Assembly: GCF_004134945.1 (NCBI RefSeq) | Contig: NZ_SBAP01000004.1 | Span: forward strand, 1 to 64,000 | DNA length: 64,000 bases | Direction: 5' to 3' | DNA from: Fusobacterium_C necrophorum_A | GTDB lineage: Bacteria; Fusobacteriota; Fusobacteriia; Fusobacteriales; Fusobacteriaceae | Shown: positions 22,647 to 33,249 of the stretch, in pieces | How positions within the stretch are numbered: position 1 is the first letter of the stretch | How the letters are laid out: every line of letters begins with the position of its first letter | Translations under genes and position numbers: made by a program | The notes under the pieces: generated by a model | What the model was told of the DNA's origin: nothing | Database searches by the model: none | Seen by the model: the letters and a program-made list of their open reading frames with translations, nothing else

Positions 22647-25310
22647 TTATATCATAAAGTTCTTTAAGTTTTCCACTAATTTATCCATTTTATCCTGATA
22701 CTCTTTCTGAATTCTCTTCTCTCGTTCTAAAATTTCCGCCGGAGCCTTGGAAATAAATTTTTCATTTGCTAATTTTGCATTCACTTTGTCTAACTCTTTT
22801 TGTACTTTTGCAATTTGATCCTGAATTTTCTTCACTTCCGCTTCCTTATCAATCAAATCCGCCAAAATCATATAAACAACAGAATCTTTAGCTACTCGGA
22901 AAGCACTTTCTGCGGGTTTTTCCATTTCTTTTCCATAAGATAAATCTGAAATTTTAGCAAGCTGTTGTAAAAAAGCCTTATTTCTTTCCAACACTTCCAA
23001 TTCTCTGTCATCCTCACTTCGAATGATTACTTTTGCTTCCTTTGCCGGAGAAATTCCCATTTCCGCTCGAATATTTCGTAAAGAGGAGACGACCTCCTGA
23101 ATATAAGCAAAATCTTCTTCTAAGTCTTGACGATATTTTTTCGCTTCAAACTTTGGATATTCTGCAAGAACAATGGTTTCTCCCGCCTCTTCTTTTTTAA
23201 TACTTTGCCAAATTTCTTCCGAAATATATGGCATAAATGGATGCAATAATCGAAGTCCCGCTTCCAAGATAGACCACAATACATACTGAGCCGTTCTCTT
23301 ACTTTTCATATCCTCTAAATTATACAAACGAATTTTTGCAATTTCTACATACCAGTCACAGAAATCTCCTCTTAAAAATTCATAGACCGCTTTTGCTGCC
23401 TCATCCAATTGAAAATGAGAAAGTCTTGTTTCCACTGCCTTTGCCGTTTCCTGTAATCTGGAAAAAATCCATTCATCTACCAATTCATATTTTACTTCTT
23501 TTTCCTCAAAAGTATTGATGTCAAAATCTTCTAAATTCATCATCACAAAACGAGAAGCATTCCAAATTTTATTGGCGAAGTTTCTTCCCATTTCCAATAA
23601 CTTTTCAGAGAAACGAACATCCTGCCCTTGTGAAGTATTATAAATCATCGAGAAACGAATTGCATCTGCTCCATATTGCTCAATTAAGTCCAACGGATCC
23701 GGAGAATTTCCTAAAGATTTCGACATTTTTCTTCCCAAATCATCTCGAACAATTCCGTGAAAAAACACATTTCGGAATGGAATATCCTTCATTTCATAGA
23801 GTCCGAACATAATCATACGCGCCACCCAGAAAAAAATAATATCGGCTCCGGTAACCAAGGTGGAAGTCGGATAGTACAATTCCAATTCTTTCGTTTTTTC
23901 AGGCCAACCCATGGTAGAGAAAGGCCAAAGTGCGGAAGAAAACCAAGTATCCAACACATCCTCTTCCTGTCTTAATTCCACTTCTTTTCCATAGTGCAGT
24001 TTTGCCTGTCCCAAGGCTTCCGCTTCATCCATAGCAACAAATACATGGTCATCCGGTCCGTACCAAGCCGGGATTCTATGTCCCCACCAAAGTTGTCTGG
24101 AAATACACCAATCTCGGATATTTTCCATCCAACTATAATAAATTTTCTCCATTCGTTTTGGCATAATTTTTACTTGACCACTTCGAACTACATCGATTGC
24201 TTTTGCTGCCAAAGGCTTTGTTTTGACAAACCATTGTTTCGATACTCGTGGCTCTACCACAGTACTACAACGATAGCAGTGTCCTACATTGTGATTTAAT
24301 TCCTCTATCTTTACAAGAACTCCACTTTCTTCCAATTCCTTTACCATGACTTTTCTCGCTTCAAAACGATCTAAACCGGCATATTTGGGATATTCTTCGG
24401 AAACTTTTCCGTCTGCTGTCATCATATTATAAATTGGCAAATGATATTTTTGTCCCAATGCAAAATCATTCGGGTCATGAGCCGGAGTAATTTTTAAGGC
24501 TCCCGTTCCAAATTCTCTGTCTACATAGTCATCTGCAATCACAGGAATTTCTCTTCCTACCAATGGTAATACCAAGTTCTTTCCAATCAAATGTCGATAT
24601 CTTTCATCTTCCGGATGTACGGCTACCGCCACATCGGCTAACATGGTTTCCGGTCTGGAAGTTGCAATCACAATACATTCATCACTATTTTTTACCGGAT
24701 ATTTTAAGTGCCATAAATGTCCATGACTTTCTTCATGATCCACTTCGTCATCCGCCAAAGCCGTTCCGCAAGATGGGCACCAGTTTACCATGTATTCTCC
24801 TTGATAAATCAATCCGTCTCGATATAAATCCACAAAGATTTTTCGCACTGCATGAGAGAGTCCTTCATCCATCGTAAAACGTTCTCGATCCCAGTCCAAA
24901 GAAGCTCCTAATTTTCGAAGTTGAGTGGTGATAATTCCTCCGTGTTCCTCTTTCCATTCCCAGGTTCGTTTTAAAAATTCTTCTCTTCCCAAGTCTTCTT
25001 TTGTCAAGCCTTCCTCTTTTAACTTTCGTTCCACCTTGTTTTGAGTTGCAATCCCCGCATGATCACACCCCGGTAACCATAGAGTATTTTTTCCTGTCAT
25101 TCTTTGGTAACGAACCAAAGTATCTTGAATGGAATTATTTAAAACATGCCCCATATGTAAAATTCCCGTGACGTTAGGAGGTGGGATGACAATCGAATAA
25201 TTTTCCTTTCCCTCTTCTAATGTTCCTGCAAAATATTTTTTTTCTTCCCAAATTGGATACCATTTGCTTTCAATTTCTTTGGGAGAATATGTTTTACTCA
25301 ATTCCTTCAT
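22647..25310 (-). CDS. valS: Valine--tRNA ligase
   Basis: This 887-residue class I synthetase shows the HIGH-type motif PPPNVTGILHMGHVLN, the editing domain (CP1, about 190-390), KMSKS in GRKMSKSLGN and a C-terminal coiled coil (about 820-887) that is diagnostic for ValRS against IleRS. The start ATG follows AGGAGG and overlaps the 3' end of engB by 17 bases. Confidence 0.98.
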   Translation of the reverse strand: MKELSKTYSPKEIESKWYPIWEEKKYFAGTLEEGKENYSIVIPPPNVTGILHMGHVLNNSIQDTLVRYQRMTGKNTLWLPGCDHAGIATQNKVERKLKEEGLTKEDLGREEFLKRTWEWKEEHGGIITTQLRKLGASLDWDRERFTMDEGLSHAVRKIFVDLYRDGLIYQGEYMVNWCPSCGTALADDEVDHEESHGHLWHLKYPVKNSDECIVIATSRPETMLADVAVAVHPEDERYRHLIGKNLVLPLVGREIPVIADDYVDREFGTGALKITPAHDPNDFALGQKYHLPIYNMMTADGKVSEEYPKYAGLDRFEARKVMVKELEESGVLVKIEELNHNVGHCYRCSTVVEPRVSKQWFVKTKPLAAKAIDVVRSGQVKIMPKRMEKIYYSWMENIRDWCISRQLWWGHRIPAWYGPDDHVFVAMDEAEALGQAKLHYGKEVELRQEEDVLDTWFSSALWPFSTMGWPEKTKELELYYPTSTLVTGADIIFFWVARMIMFGLYEMKDIPFRNVFFHGIVRDDLGRKMSKSLGNSPDPLDLIEQYGADAIRFSMIYNTSQGQDVRFSEKLLEMGRNFANKIWNASRFVMMNLEDFDINTFEEKEVKYELVDEWIFSRLQETAKAVETRLSHFQLDEAAKAVYEFLRGDFCDWYVEIAKIRLYNLEDMKSKRTAQYVLWSILEAGLRLLHPFMPYISEEIWQSIKKEEAGETIVLAEYPKFEAKKYRQDLEEDFAYIQEVVSSLRNIRAEMGISPAKEAKVIIRSEDDRELEVLERNKAFLQQLAKISDLSYGKEMEKPAESAFRVAKDSVVYMILADLIDKEAEVKKIQDQIAKVQKELDKVNAKLANEKFISKAPAEILEREKRIQKEYQDKMDKLVENLKNFMI

Positions 25311-25908
25311 CTACGTTTCCTCCTGCTTCTTTTAATGTATCTTCCATAAATTGAAGTACTTCTTCCCTCCCTCTATGAGAAAGAGAGGAATAGAAAAATA
25401 CATCTTCATTATGAAACTCTATCTTCTTTCGAATCTCTTTTAACAAACGAAATTTCTCGTTATTTGAAATTTTATCTGTTTTGGTAAAAATAATTTTAAA
25501 AGGAAGATTATGAAAATCCAACCAACGTAACATCTCCATATCCTCTTCACTTGGAATTCTTCGAATATCTAAAAGGACAAAGACTAATTTTGTTCTTGCA
25601 CTGATAATATATCGTTCGATGGTGGAACCCCATTCTTTTTTCATTGCTTTTGGAACCTTAGCAAACCCATATCCCGGTAAATCTACAATATAGAACTCCT
25701 GATTGATGAGGAAAAAGTTAATCAACTGTGTTCTTCCCGGCGTTTTACTTGTTCTTGCCAATTTCGTTCGAGAAGTTAAACTGTTAATCAAAGAAGATTT
25801 TCCAACATTCGATCTTCCTACAAAAGCAAATTCAACACTGTTCAATCTTTCAGGATAATCTTTCTCATAAACCGCCGACTTTAAATAATCAGCTCTTTTG
25901 ATTCTCAT
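25294..25908 (-). CDS. engB: Ribosome biogenesis GTPase EngB/YsxC
   Basis: This 204-residue GTPase acts in 50S subunit assembly. G1 is GRSNVGKSSL, G3 is DLPGYG and G4 is TKTDK. The gene order lon-engB is a common bacterial arrangement. It follows lon by 12 bases and overlaps valS. Confidence 0.97.
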   Translation of the reverse strand: MRIKRADYLKSAVYEKDYPERLNSVEFAFVGRSNVGKSSLINSLTSRTKLARTSKTPGRTQLINFFLINQEFYIVDLPGYGFAKVPKAMKKEWGSTIERYIISARTKLVFVLLDIRRIPSEEDMEMLRWLDFHNLPFKIIFTKTDKISNNEKFRLLKEIRKKIEFHNEDVFFYSSLSHRGREEVLQFMEDTLKEAGGNVDEGIE

Positions 25909-25920
25909 AAATTCTCCTTA

Positions 25921-28233
25921 TTACTTTTTATCTGCAAATATTATTTTTTCGACATCTGCATAGGTCTTTGCGATATGAATTTTCATTTCTCCCTTAATTT
26001 CCTCCGGAATGTCTTCCTGATCTCTAGCATTTCCGTCCGGAATGATGACTTCTCGAATTCCTCCCCGATGTGCTCCCAAGACTTTCTCTTTTACTCCGCC
26101 AATCGGCAAAACATCTCCCAACAAAGAAACTTCTCCGGTCATCGCTACATCTTGACGGATTTCTCGATTACAAAGAACGGAAATAATCGCAGTCGTAATC
26201 GCAATTCCCGCAGAAGGACCATCTTTCGGAGTTGCTCCATCCGGGAAGTGAATATGAATATTTTTCTTTGCAAAAAATTCCTTATCATAAGGAACATAAT
26301 GCTCCAGATTTGATTTTACATAGTTAAAAGCTACTTCTACAGACTCCTTCATAACCTCTCCCAATTTTCCGGTAACACTCAAACCACCTTTTCCGGGAAC
26401 GGTAACTGCCTGTACCGGTAAGGTACATCCTCCCACGGAAGTAACTCCCAATCCGTTTACGGATCCGACACGGGTTTCTTCTTTTCTCCTCATTTCTTTT
26501 CGATAAATCGGTTTTCCAAGATAGGTTTCTAAATCTTTCACTCCAATTTTTATCACTTTTCTTTCTTCTTCCACAACAATTCTCGCCAATTTTCGACATA
26601 ACTTAATAATTTGTCTTTTTAAATTACGAACTCCCGGTTCCGCCGTATATTCGTTGATAATTCTGGAAATCGCTTTGTCCGTGATACTCAAAGAAATTTT
26701 TTCCAAACCGTTTTCTTTTCGAGCCTGTTTGATAAGATATTGTTTTGCAATATGTAATTTTTCATACTCCGTGTAAGAATCCAATTCCACAATTTCCATT
26801 CTGTCAATCAAAGGACGGCTAACCGGATATAAGCTGTTTGCCGTTGCCACAAAAAATACCTTCGATAAGTCAAAGGGCATATCGATGAAATGATCCTCAA
26901 AGGATTTATTTTGTTCCGGATCCAACACTTCCAACATAGCGGAAGCCGGATCTCCTTTGATATCACTGGACATCTTATCAATTTCATCCAATAAAATAAC
27001 CGGATTATTGGTTCCTGCTTCTTTCAAAGCTTTCATAATTTTTCCGGGCATAGAACCCACATAGGTTCTTCGATGTCCTCTGATTTCCGCCTCGTCCCGA
27101 ACTCCTCCTAAAGAAACTCTTACAAAGGCCCGTCCCATAGAATCCGCAATGGATTTTACCAAAGATGTTTTTCCCACTCCGGGAGGTCCTACAAGACATA
27201 AAATGCTTCCCTTTGCTTCCGGATTTAATTTTTTCACCGCTAGATAATCCAAAACTTTTGTTTTCGGTTCTTTCAAACCATAGTGATCTCTTTCCAAAAT
27301 AGCGGAAGAAGTTTTTATATCCAAAATATCTTCCGTTGTATGATTCCAAGGCAAGTCCAAGACTGTTTCAATATAATTTCGAGTTACGGAAGATTCTGCA
27401 GAAAATGGTTGCATTTTTGACAATTTCTTCACTTCACTTTCCATTTTCCTTTGAACTTCTGCCGGAAGATTTGCCTCTTTCAATTTATCTACAAGTTCCA
27501 AGATATCGTCATCTTGAGAATAATCTCCCAATTCTTCTTTCAAAGCGGAAATTTTTTCTTTCAAATAGTATGCCTTTTGAGCTTCATTCATCTTCGACTT
27601 CACTTTGTCATCAATTTTCTTCTCAAGACTCACAATTTCCATCTCATTGCTCAAAATATCCAACAGTCGATAACCTCGATCCCGAATGTTGAAAATTTCT
27701 ACCAATTCTTGTTTTAAATCTGTTGTAATCGGTAAATTAGCCGCAATAATATCAAAAGAGAGACTGAAATCTTTATTATTTTTTAAAGTGACTAATAATT
27801 CTGCCGCACTTTTTCCTGCAAAAGAAAGATATTTTTCAAAATAGGAAAAAACTTTTCGGAAAACAGCTTCCGTTTCTTTTGATTTTTTTCCCAATTCTCG
27901 TACGGGACTATATTCCGCCTCATAATGTCCATTGGTTAAAGTAACCTTGGAAATCTTCACTCGGCTTTCTCCCTCTACCAAAACTTTAATATTATTATTC
28001 GGCATTTTAATCACTTGTAAAATAGAAACTACAACTCCTACTTTATAAATTCCCTTGTCCAAATCCGGTTCTTCCACATTCGGATCTTTTTGTAATCCTA
28101 AAATTAATTTATTTTTATTTTTAACCGCTTCTTCCAACGTTGTTAAACTATTCTTTCTTCCTATATAGATAGGAATGACAACTCCCGGAAAAATGATTAA
28201 ATCTCTCGTCGGTAAAAATGACGTTCTTTCCAT
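25921..28233 (-). CDS. lon: ATP-dependent protease Lon
   Basis: This 770-residue protein has an N-terminal substrate-binding domain (1-200), a coiled-coil region, an AAA+ module with Walker A GPPGVGKTS (about residue 350) and Walker B VILLDEID, and a C-terminal Ser-Lys protease domain with catalytic Ser in PKDGPSAGIA. It degrades misfolded and some regulatory proteins in the cytoplasm. It sits ten bases after clpX and 12 bases before engB. Confidence 0.98.
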   Translation of the reverse strand: MERTSFLPTRDLIIFPGVVIPIYIGRKNSLTTLEEAVKNKNKLILGLQKDPNVEEPDLDKGIYKVGVVVSILQVIKMPNNNIKVLVEGESRVKISKVTLTNGHYEAEYSPVRELGKKSKETEAVFRKVFSYFEKYLSFAGKSAAELLVTLKNNKDFSLSFDIIAANLPITTDLKQELVEIFNIRDRGYRLLDILSNEMEIVSLEKKIDDKVKSKMNEAQKAYYLKEKISALKEELGDYSQDDDILELVDKLKEANLPAEVQRKMESEVKKLSKMQPFSAESSVTRNYIETVLDLPWNHTTEDILDIKTSSAILERDHYGLKEPKTKVLDYLAVKKLNPEAKGSILCLVGPPGVGKTSLVKSIADSMGRAFVRVSLGGVRDEAEIRGHRRTYVGSMPGKIMKALKEAGTNNPVILLDEIDKMSSDIKGDPASAMLEVLDPEQNKSFEDHFIDMPFDLSKVFFVATANSLYPVSRPLIDRMEIVELDSYTEYEKLHIAKQYLIKQARKENGLEKISLSITDKAISRIINEYTAEPGVRNLKRQIIKLCRKLARIVVEEERKVIKIGVKDLETYLGKPIYRKEMRRKEETRVGSVNGLGVTSVGGCTLPVQAVTVPGKGGLSVTGKLGEVMKESVEVAFNYVKSNLEHYVPYDKEFFAKKNIHIHFPDGATPKDGPSAGIAITTAIISVLCNREIRQDVAMTGEVSLLGDVLPIGGVKEKVLGAHRGGIREVIIPDGNARDQEDIPEEIKGEMKIHIAKTYADVEKIIFADKK

Positions 28234-28242
28234 ATTTCCTCC

Positions 28243-29535
28243 TTAATTCCGTATAATTTCCACTTTATTGTGGTCCAATACAGCATCTTTTCCTAAAATG
28301 ACCTTTTGAATACTCGAATCCGATGGTAGACGATACATCATTTCCAACATTGTATTCTCTAAAATCGATCGCAACCCTCTTGCTCCGATTTTTCGATTCA
28401 TTGCCAAATGAGCAACTTCCTCCAGAGCTTCTTCTGTAAATTCCAGCTCTACTCCTTCCATTTGGAATAGTTTTTGATATTGTTTGACAATGGCATTTTT
28501 CGGTTTGGTCAAAATATTGATAAATGCTTTTTCATCCAAATCCTCCAAGTTTGCAATAATGGGAAGTCGTCCTACTAATTCAGGAATAATTCCTCGTTTT
28601 GTAATATCTTCCGGAAGAACCTGACTTAAAAATTCTCCTTCCCTCATCTGTTCTTTCGGTGCTTGAATATCCGCTCCAAAACCTAAGGTTTTCTTGTGAA
28701 GCCGACCTTGAATCACTTTTCCCAATCCTTCAAAAGCTCCCCCTACAATAAATAAAATATTGCTCGTATCAATTTCGATCAAAGGCTGATTGGGATGTTT
28801 TCTTCCTCCTTCCGGCGGCACTTGAGAAAGAGTTCCTTCTATAATTTTTAGAAGTGCCTGCTGAACTCCCTCTCCGGAAACATCTCTCGTGATAGACACA
28901 TTTTCCGATTTCCTTGCAATCTTATCGAATTCATCGATATAGATAATTCCTTTTTCTGCATTTTCAATGTTGTAGTCGGCAGCCTGAATCAAACGTACCA
29001 ATACATTTTCCACATCATCTCCCACATAACCTGCTTCCGTCAAGGTTGTGGCATCGGCAATGGCAAAAGGAACTTTCAAAATTCTTGCCAAAGTTTGAGC
29101 CAACAATGTCTTTCCGGAACCTGTAGGACCTATCAATAATACGTTCGACTTTTGAAGTTCCACTTCATTGTTATCTTTTCCCTTCTTTTTTTCTTGTTTT
29201 TCCTTGTACAATAATCTTTTGTAGTGATTATACACTGCCACTGCCAAGATTTTTTTCGCTCTTTCCTGTCCTATGACATAATCATCCAGTTTTTCTTTGA
29301 TTTCTTCCGGTTTCAATATCTCCATTTGATGAATCTGAATCGTATCTCCCGTAGGAAGATATTCTTCATCCTCCTCCAATAACATTCCATGATTTTCATC
29401 CATCATCAGCATATTATAACATTGATCGATACACTCATCACAGATTAAAGAGCCATCCCGTCCGGCAAATAGTTTGGCAACTTCGTTCTCCGTTTTTCCA
29501 CAAAAGGAACAATGTTCCAATTCTTTGTCTTTCAT
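28243..29535 (-). CDS. clpX: ATP-dependent Clp protease ATP-binding subunit ClpX
   Basis: This 430-residue AAA+ unfoldase starts with a zinc-binding domain (CSFCGK and CDECIDQC, residues 9-36). Walker A is GPTGSGKTLLA and Walker B IIYIDEFDK. It feeds substrates to ClpP, encoded 8 bases upstream. A short charged insert rich in Lys and Glu lies before the Walker A motif. Confidence 0.98.
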   Translation of the reverse strand: MKDKELEHCSFCGKTENEVAKLFAGRDGSLICDECIDQCYNMLMMDENHGMLLEEDEEYLPTGDTIQIHQMEILKPEEIKEKLDDYVIGQERAKKILAVAVYNHYKRLLYKEKQEKKKGKDNNEVELQKSNVLLIGPTGSGKTLLAQTLARILKVPFAIADATTLTEAGYVGDDVENVLVRLIQAADYNIENAEKGIIYIDEFDKIARKSENVSITRDVSGEGVQQALLKIIEGTLSQVPPEGGRKHPNQPLIEIDTSNILFIVGGAFEGLGKVIQGRLHKKTLGFGADIQAPKEQMREGEFLSQVLPEDITKRGIIPELVGRLPIIANLEDLDEKAFINILTKPKNAIVKQYQKLFQMEGVELEFTEEALEEVAHLAMNRKIGARGLRSILENTMLEMMYRLPSDSSIQKVILGKDAVLDHNKVEIIRN

Positions 29536-29543
29536 CTTTCCTC

Positions 29544-30131
29544 CTATCGTGCTTTCATAACCATATCAATCAGACCGTATTCCACAGCTTCTTCTGCTGT
29601 CAAATAGTTGTCTCTTTCCGTATCTTCCAATACTTCTTCTTTACTCTTTCCCGTGTTTTTGGCAATAATACCGGCTAATTTTTCTTTGGTTGCCTGAAGT
29701 TCTTTTGCAATGATTTGAACATCTGTCGCTTGATGATAGCCGGAACCCGTTCCTCCTAAAGGTTGATGTATCATAATTCTGGAATTTTCTAAGGCAAAAC
29801 GTTTTCCTTTCGTTCCCGCCGCCAATAAAAAAGCTCCCATACTGGCCGCCTGCCCGATACATACCGTTTGAATATCCGGTTTTACATAATTCATCGTGTC
29901 ATAAATAGCCAAACCTGCCGATACAGAGCCCCCCGGACTATTAATATATAGAATAATATCTTTCGTCGGATCTTCCGCCTCCAAATATAAAAGTTGTGCC
30001 ACCAAAGAGGCCGCTACCTGATCATTTACTTCGGTTCCCAAAAAAATAATTCTATCTCGAAGAAGTCTGGAAAAAATATCAAAATGTCTTTCCTGTCTTC
30101 CATCATTGTCTATCACTGTTGGATTATACAT
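29544..30131 (-). CDS. clpP: ATP-dependent Clp protease proteolytic subunit
   Basis: This 195-residue serine protease has catalytic Ser in GQAASMGAFLL, His in MIHQPLGG and a later Asp in the YLTAEEA region. It forms the tetradecameric chamber used by ClpX. A terminator lies between the upstream tig gene and clpP, so clpP-clpX-lon-engB-valS may have its own promoter in the 75-base gap. I could not pick a clear one. Confidence 0.98.
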   Translation of the reverse strand: MYNPTVIDNDGRQERHFDIFSRLLRDRIIFLGTEVNDQVAASLVAQLLYLEAEDPTKDIILYINSPGGSVSAGLAIYDTMNYVKPDIQTVCIGQAASMGAFLLAAGTKGKRFALENSRIMIHQPLGGTGSGYHQATDVQIIAKELQATKEKLAGIIAKNTGKSKEEVLEDTERDNYLTAEEAVEYGLIDMVMKAR

Positions 30132-30209
30132 AAATTTACCTCCTATCTTAAATAAATAAGAAAAAATCTATTTCCAAGATAGCTTTTTTCTTTTTTACTT
30201 AAAAATAGT

Positions 30210-30249
30210 AAAAAAGTTTGTACTCCTCTATTCCAAGGCAGAGGAGCAC
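30210..30249 (-). terminator. Terminator between tig and clpP
   Basis: Read on the minus strand, GTGCTCCTCT pairs with AGAGGAGTAC around a ten-base loop, followed shortly by TTTTTT. A weaker second hairpin (CTATCTT/AAATAG plus T-run) follows near 30165-30187. Transcription from the nusA operon is thus expected to stop, at least partly, after tig. Confidence 0.8.
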
Positions 30250-30268
30250 AAAGCTGTATTTTCCCTTC

Positions 30269-31558
30269 TTATTTTGCTTCCGCTTTGATGAAATCGATTG
30301 TTTTTTTCATAACGATTTCCGCTTTTACAGAATACTTAAAAGCATCCAATTGGTTATGAGTTTTCAATTCTTCTTCCATTTTTGCTACTTCCATCCCATA
30401 CATTTTAGCCACTTCTGCCATTTTTTCAGTAATATCTTCCTCTGTTGCTTCAATCTTTTCATTTCTGGCAATTTCTGCAAGTACTAAGTCATTTTTAATT
30501 CTCGGCTCTACCATAGGCTTGATTTGTTCTTCAAACGCTTTTCTGTCTCCCCCCATCATTTGCATATACATATCCAAAGACAATCCTTGTTGTTGTAATT
30601 GTTGTTCAAATCTTCTCATTTCATTTTGAATTTCTTGTTGAATCATAGAAACCGGTACTTCAAATTCAGATGCTTCTACTACTTTTAAAATCAATTTTCC
30701 CAAGTATTCATCTTCTGCTCTTTGAGTTCCTTCCGCAATGATATTTTCCGTTGTTTTCGTTTTTAAATCTTCCAATGATTCAAATCCTAATTCCTTTGCC
30801 AATTCATCATTCATTTCAGGAGTTTCCATTACTTGAATTGCGTTGATTTTTACTTTAAATACAGCAGGTTTTCCTGCTAATTCCGCTGCATGATACTCTT
30901 CCGGGAAGTTTACATGCACTTCTCCTTCCTGCCCTTTTACATATCCTACCAATTGCTCTTCAAAAGTATCAATAAAAGATTTACTTCCTAATTTTAATTG
31001 ATGAGAATCCGATTTTCCTCCTTCAAAAGGAACTCCATCAATAAATCCCTCAAAGGCTAAATTAACAGTATCTCCCATCTCCGCTTTGTGTTCTTCAGGG
31101 CAATCCACTAATTTCGCCTTACTGTTTCTCATATTTTCCATTCTTTGTGTCAACATTTCCTCTTTGAATTCAAAACTTTCTTTTTCCGCAGAAATTCCTT
31201 TGTATTCTCCTAATTTAATTTCCGGATACACATCAATTTCAAACTCCATTTCAAAACTGCTATCCTTCATTGTTACTTTCGGATTTTTAATGGTGCTGAT
31301 CGGAGCAATTTCTTTCTCTCGAATAATTGTTTCCATATTGGAATTCACAACTTCTTGTGTCACTTCATCCATAACAGCATCCTTGTATTGTGATAAGACT
31401 GCATCCGCAGGTGCATGTCCTTTTCGAAATCCTTTGATTTCTACTTCCTTTCCTATTTTTGCAACAACTTTATCTCGAATTGGCAAGAACTCCGACCCTT
31501 CCAATTTCATAGAAATCGCTACTGCTGATTGTTCTAATTTCTTTACTTCGTACTTCAT
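30269..31558 (-). CDS. tig: Trigger factor
   Basis: This 429-residue ribosome-associated chaperone has an N-terminal ribosome-binding domain with the signature GFRKGHAP (about 44-51), a central FKBP-type prolyl isomerase domain (about 150-240, GDTVNLAFEGFIDGVPFEGG) and a long helical C-terminal domain. ATG 31558 is used (MKYEVKKLEQ); a longer frame reaches 31600 inside recJ. It lies ten bases after recJ. Confidence 0.97.
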   Translation of the reverse strand: MKYEVKKLEQSAVAISMKLEGSEFLPIRDKVVAKIGKEVEIKGFRKGHAPADAVLSQYKDAVMDEVTQEVVNSNMETIIREKEIAPISTIKNPKVTMKDSSFEMEFEIDVYPEIKLGEYKGISAEKESFEFKEEMLTQRMENMRNSKAKLVDCPEEHKAEMGDTVNLAFEGFIDGVPFEGGKSDSHQLKLGSKSFIDTFEEQLVGYVKGQEGEVHVNFPEEYHAAELAGKPAVFKVKINAIQVMETPEMNDELAKELGFESLEDLKTKTTENIIAEGTQRAEDEYLGKLILKVVEASEFEVPVSMIQQEIQNEMRRFEQQLQQQGLSLDMYMQMMGGDRKAFEEQIKPMVEPRIKNDLVLAEIARNEKIEATEEDITEKMAEVAKMYGMEVAKMEEELKTHNQLDAFKYSVKAEIVMKKTIDFIKAEAK

Positions 31559-31568
31559 GTTATCCTCC

Positions 31569-33245
31569 TTATGATTTGATGAATATATCATAAAATTCAT
31601 CTTTAATTATTATATCTTTAATCCTGATTTGAATCATCTTCTCTCCATGAAGATTTACTTTTTCAGGATAGTAAACAATATCAAAGCTTTGTGCCAGATA
31701 GGTATCTAAATGAATACGATGCCCTAAATCAAAGCCTACTGCAGGATACTCTTTTCCCGCTTTTACTAAAATCCCGTTGAAATGTCTCTGATCCACTCCA
31801 AATTTTCGAATTTCTCGAAAACTCAAATTTTTTTCTAAGAACAGAGGATGCGGATTTTCAGAACCGAAAGGACTTATCTTTTCAATATCTTGTAACAGTC
31901 TGTCCCCAACGACTTCTAACGGCAACTCCATATCAATATTATATTTTTCCTTTTCCTGAATATTTCTTGTTTTTTTAGAGAAATATTCCATAAAATATCG
32001 TTTTACTGTTTCAATCTTTTCTTCTTCAATGGTAAAACCCGCAGCTAAATCATGTCCGCCATATCGAACCAACTCTTCTTTGACTTCTTCCAAAACATTA
32101 TAAATACTGATATTTTTTATACTCCTACAGGAAGCCTTTCCCAACTTTCCCTCTAAGGCAATCAATACGACAGGAACTTGAAATTTTAAACTCAGGCGAG
32201 AAGACACGACTCCAATCACACCCGGATGCCAACGCCGACTTGATAAAAAAATACAAGAAAGTCTTTTTTTTCCTGCTTTTTCAATAGTACGGATAGCATC
32301 ATCATAGATATTTTTTTCCAATTCTCTTCGTCTTTTATTCAATTTTTTCATTTCTTCAATGATATTATAAATTTCAAAATCATCCTCTTTAATAAAGAAA
32401 TCTGCCGCCATTCTGGAAGTTCCGACTCTACCCAAAGAATTGATTAAGGGAGAAATATAGTAACTCACATCCGTTGTATTGATATTTTTATCTCCAAACT
32501 TCAAATATTTTAACAGATATGCCAAGCCTTTTACCTTTGTCTTTTGGAGAATTTTCAATCCGTTTTTAATAATAATTCTGTTTTCATCTATCATAGGAAC
32601 GACATCTGCAATGGTTCCTATCATAATAATGTCCAAATATTGATATAACTTCTCCAAATCCAAACTTAATTTTTGATAAAAAGCCTGTGCAATTTTAAGT
32701 GCTACTCCCGCTCCCGATAAAAATTTAAATTCATAACTCCGGCTTAACTTGGGGTTTAAAAACAAAATATCCTCGTCTCCTGCTTCTCGAACCGTCTTAT
32801 GATGATCACTGATGATGACTTCCATTCCTTTTTCCCTTGCATAGGCAACATCTTCCAAAGAATTGTATCCGGTATCTACAGTGATCACGAGTCTTACTTG
32901 TTTTTCATATAAAAAGTCTATGTTCTTTTTCGTCAATCCGTAGCCTTCTTCATCCCGACTCGGAATATAGTACACAGTATCCATTCCGATTTGACGAAAT
33001 ACCTTGACCAAAAAAGCGGTTCCCGTAATCCCGTCAACGTCATAATCTCCATAAATACAAATTCGAGTTCTATTCTGTTTTGCTCTCTCCAATATCGAAA
33101 CAACCCTTTCCATATTTTCAAACAAAAAAGGGTTTCGAAAAGAAGAAACACTAGGGTTTATAAATTCATGAAGCTTTGAAAAGTCTTGAATCCCTCTATT
33201 TTTCAAAAGAGTTGTTAATAGTTTCTCTGAATTATACCCTTCCAT
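31569..33245 (-). CDS. recJ: Single-stranded-DNA-specific exonuclease RecJ
   Basis: This 558-residue protein has the DHH phosphoesterase motifs YGDYDVDGITG (about 64-74), VDTGYNS and SDHHK (about 146), the DHHA1 motif with the conserved RYGGHDLAAGF, and a C-terminal OB-fold. It degrades 5'-ended single strands in recombination and repair. Its position between rbfA and tig, within the nusA-infB cluster, is unusual compared with E. coli but shows tight spacing here (4 and 10 bases). Confidence 0.95.
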   Translation of the reverse strand: MEGYNSEKLLTTLLKNRGIQDFSKLHEFINPSVSSFRNPFLFENMERVVSILERAKQNRTRICIYGDYDVDGITGTAFLVKVFRQIGMDTVYYIPSRDEEGYGLTKKNIDFLYEKQVRLVITVDTGYNSLEDVAYAREKGMEVIISDHHKTVREAGDEDILFLNPKLSRSYEFKFLSGAGVALKIAQAFYQKLSLDLEKLYQYLDIIMIGTIADVVPMIDENRIIIKNGLKILQKTKVKGLAYLLKYLKFGDKNINTTDVSYYISPLINSLGRVGTSRMAADFFIKEDDFEIYNIIEEMKKLNKRRRELEKNIYDDAIRTIEKAGKKRLSCIFLSSRRWHPGVIGVVSSRLSLKFQVPVVLIALEGKLGKASCRSIKNISIYNVLEEVKEELVRYGGHDLAAGFTIEEEKIETVKRYFMEYFSKKTRNIQEKEKYNIDMELPLEVVGDRLLQDIEKISPFGSENPHPLFLEKNLSFREIRKFGVDQRHFNGILVKAGKEYPAVGFDLGHRIHLDTYLAQSFDIVYYPEKVNLHGEKMIQIRIKDIIIKDEFYDIFIKS

Positions 33246-33249
33246 CTTA

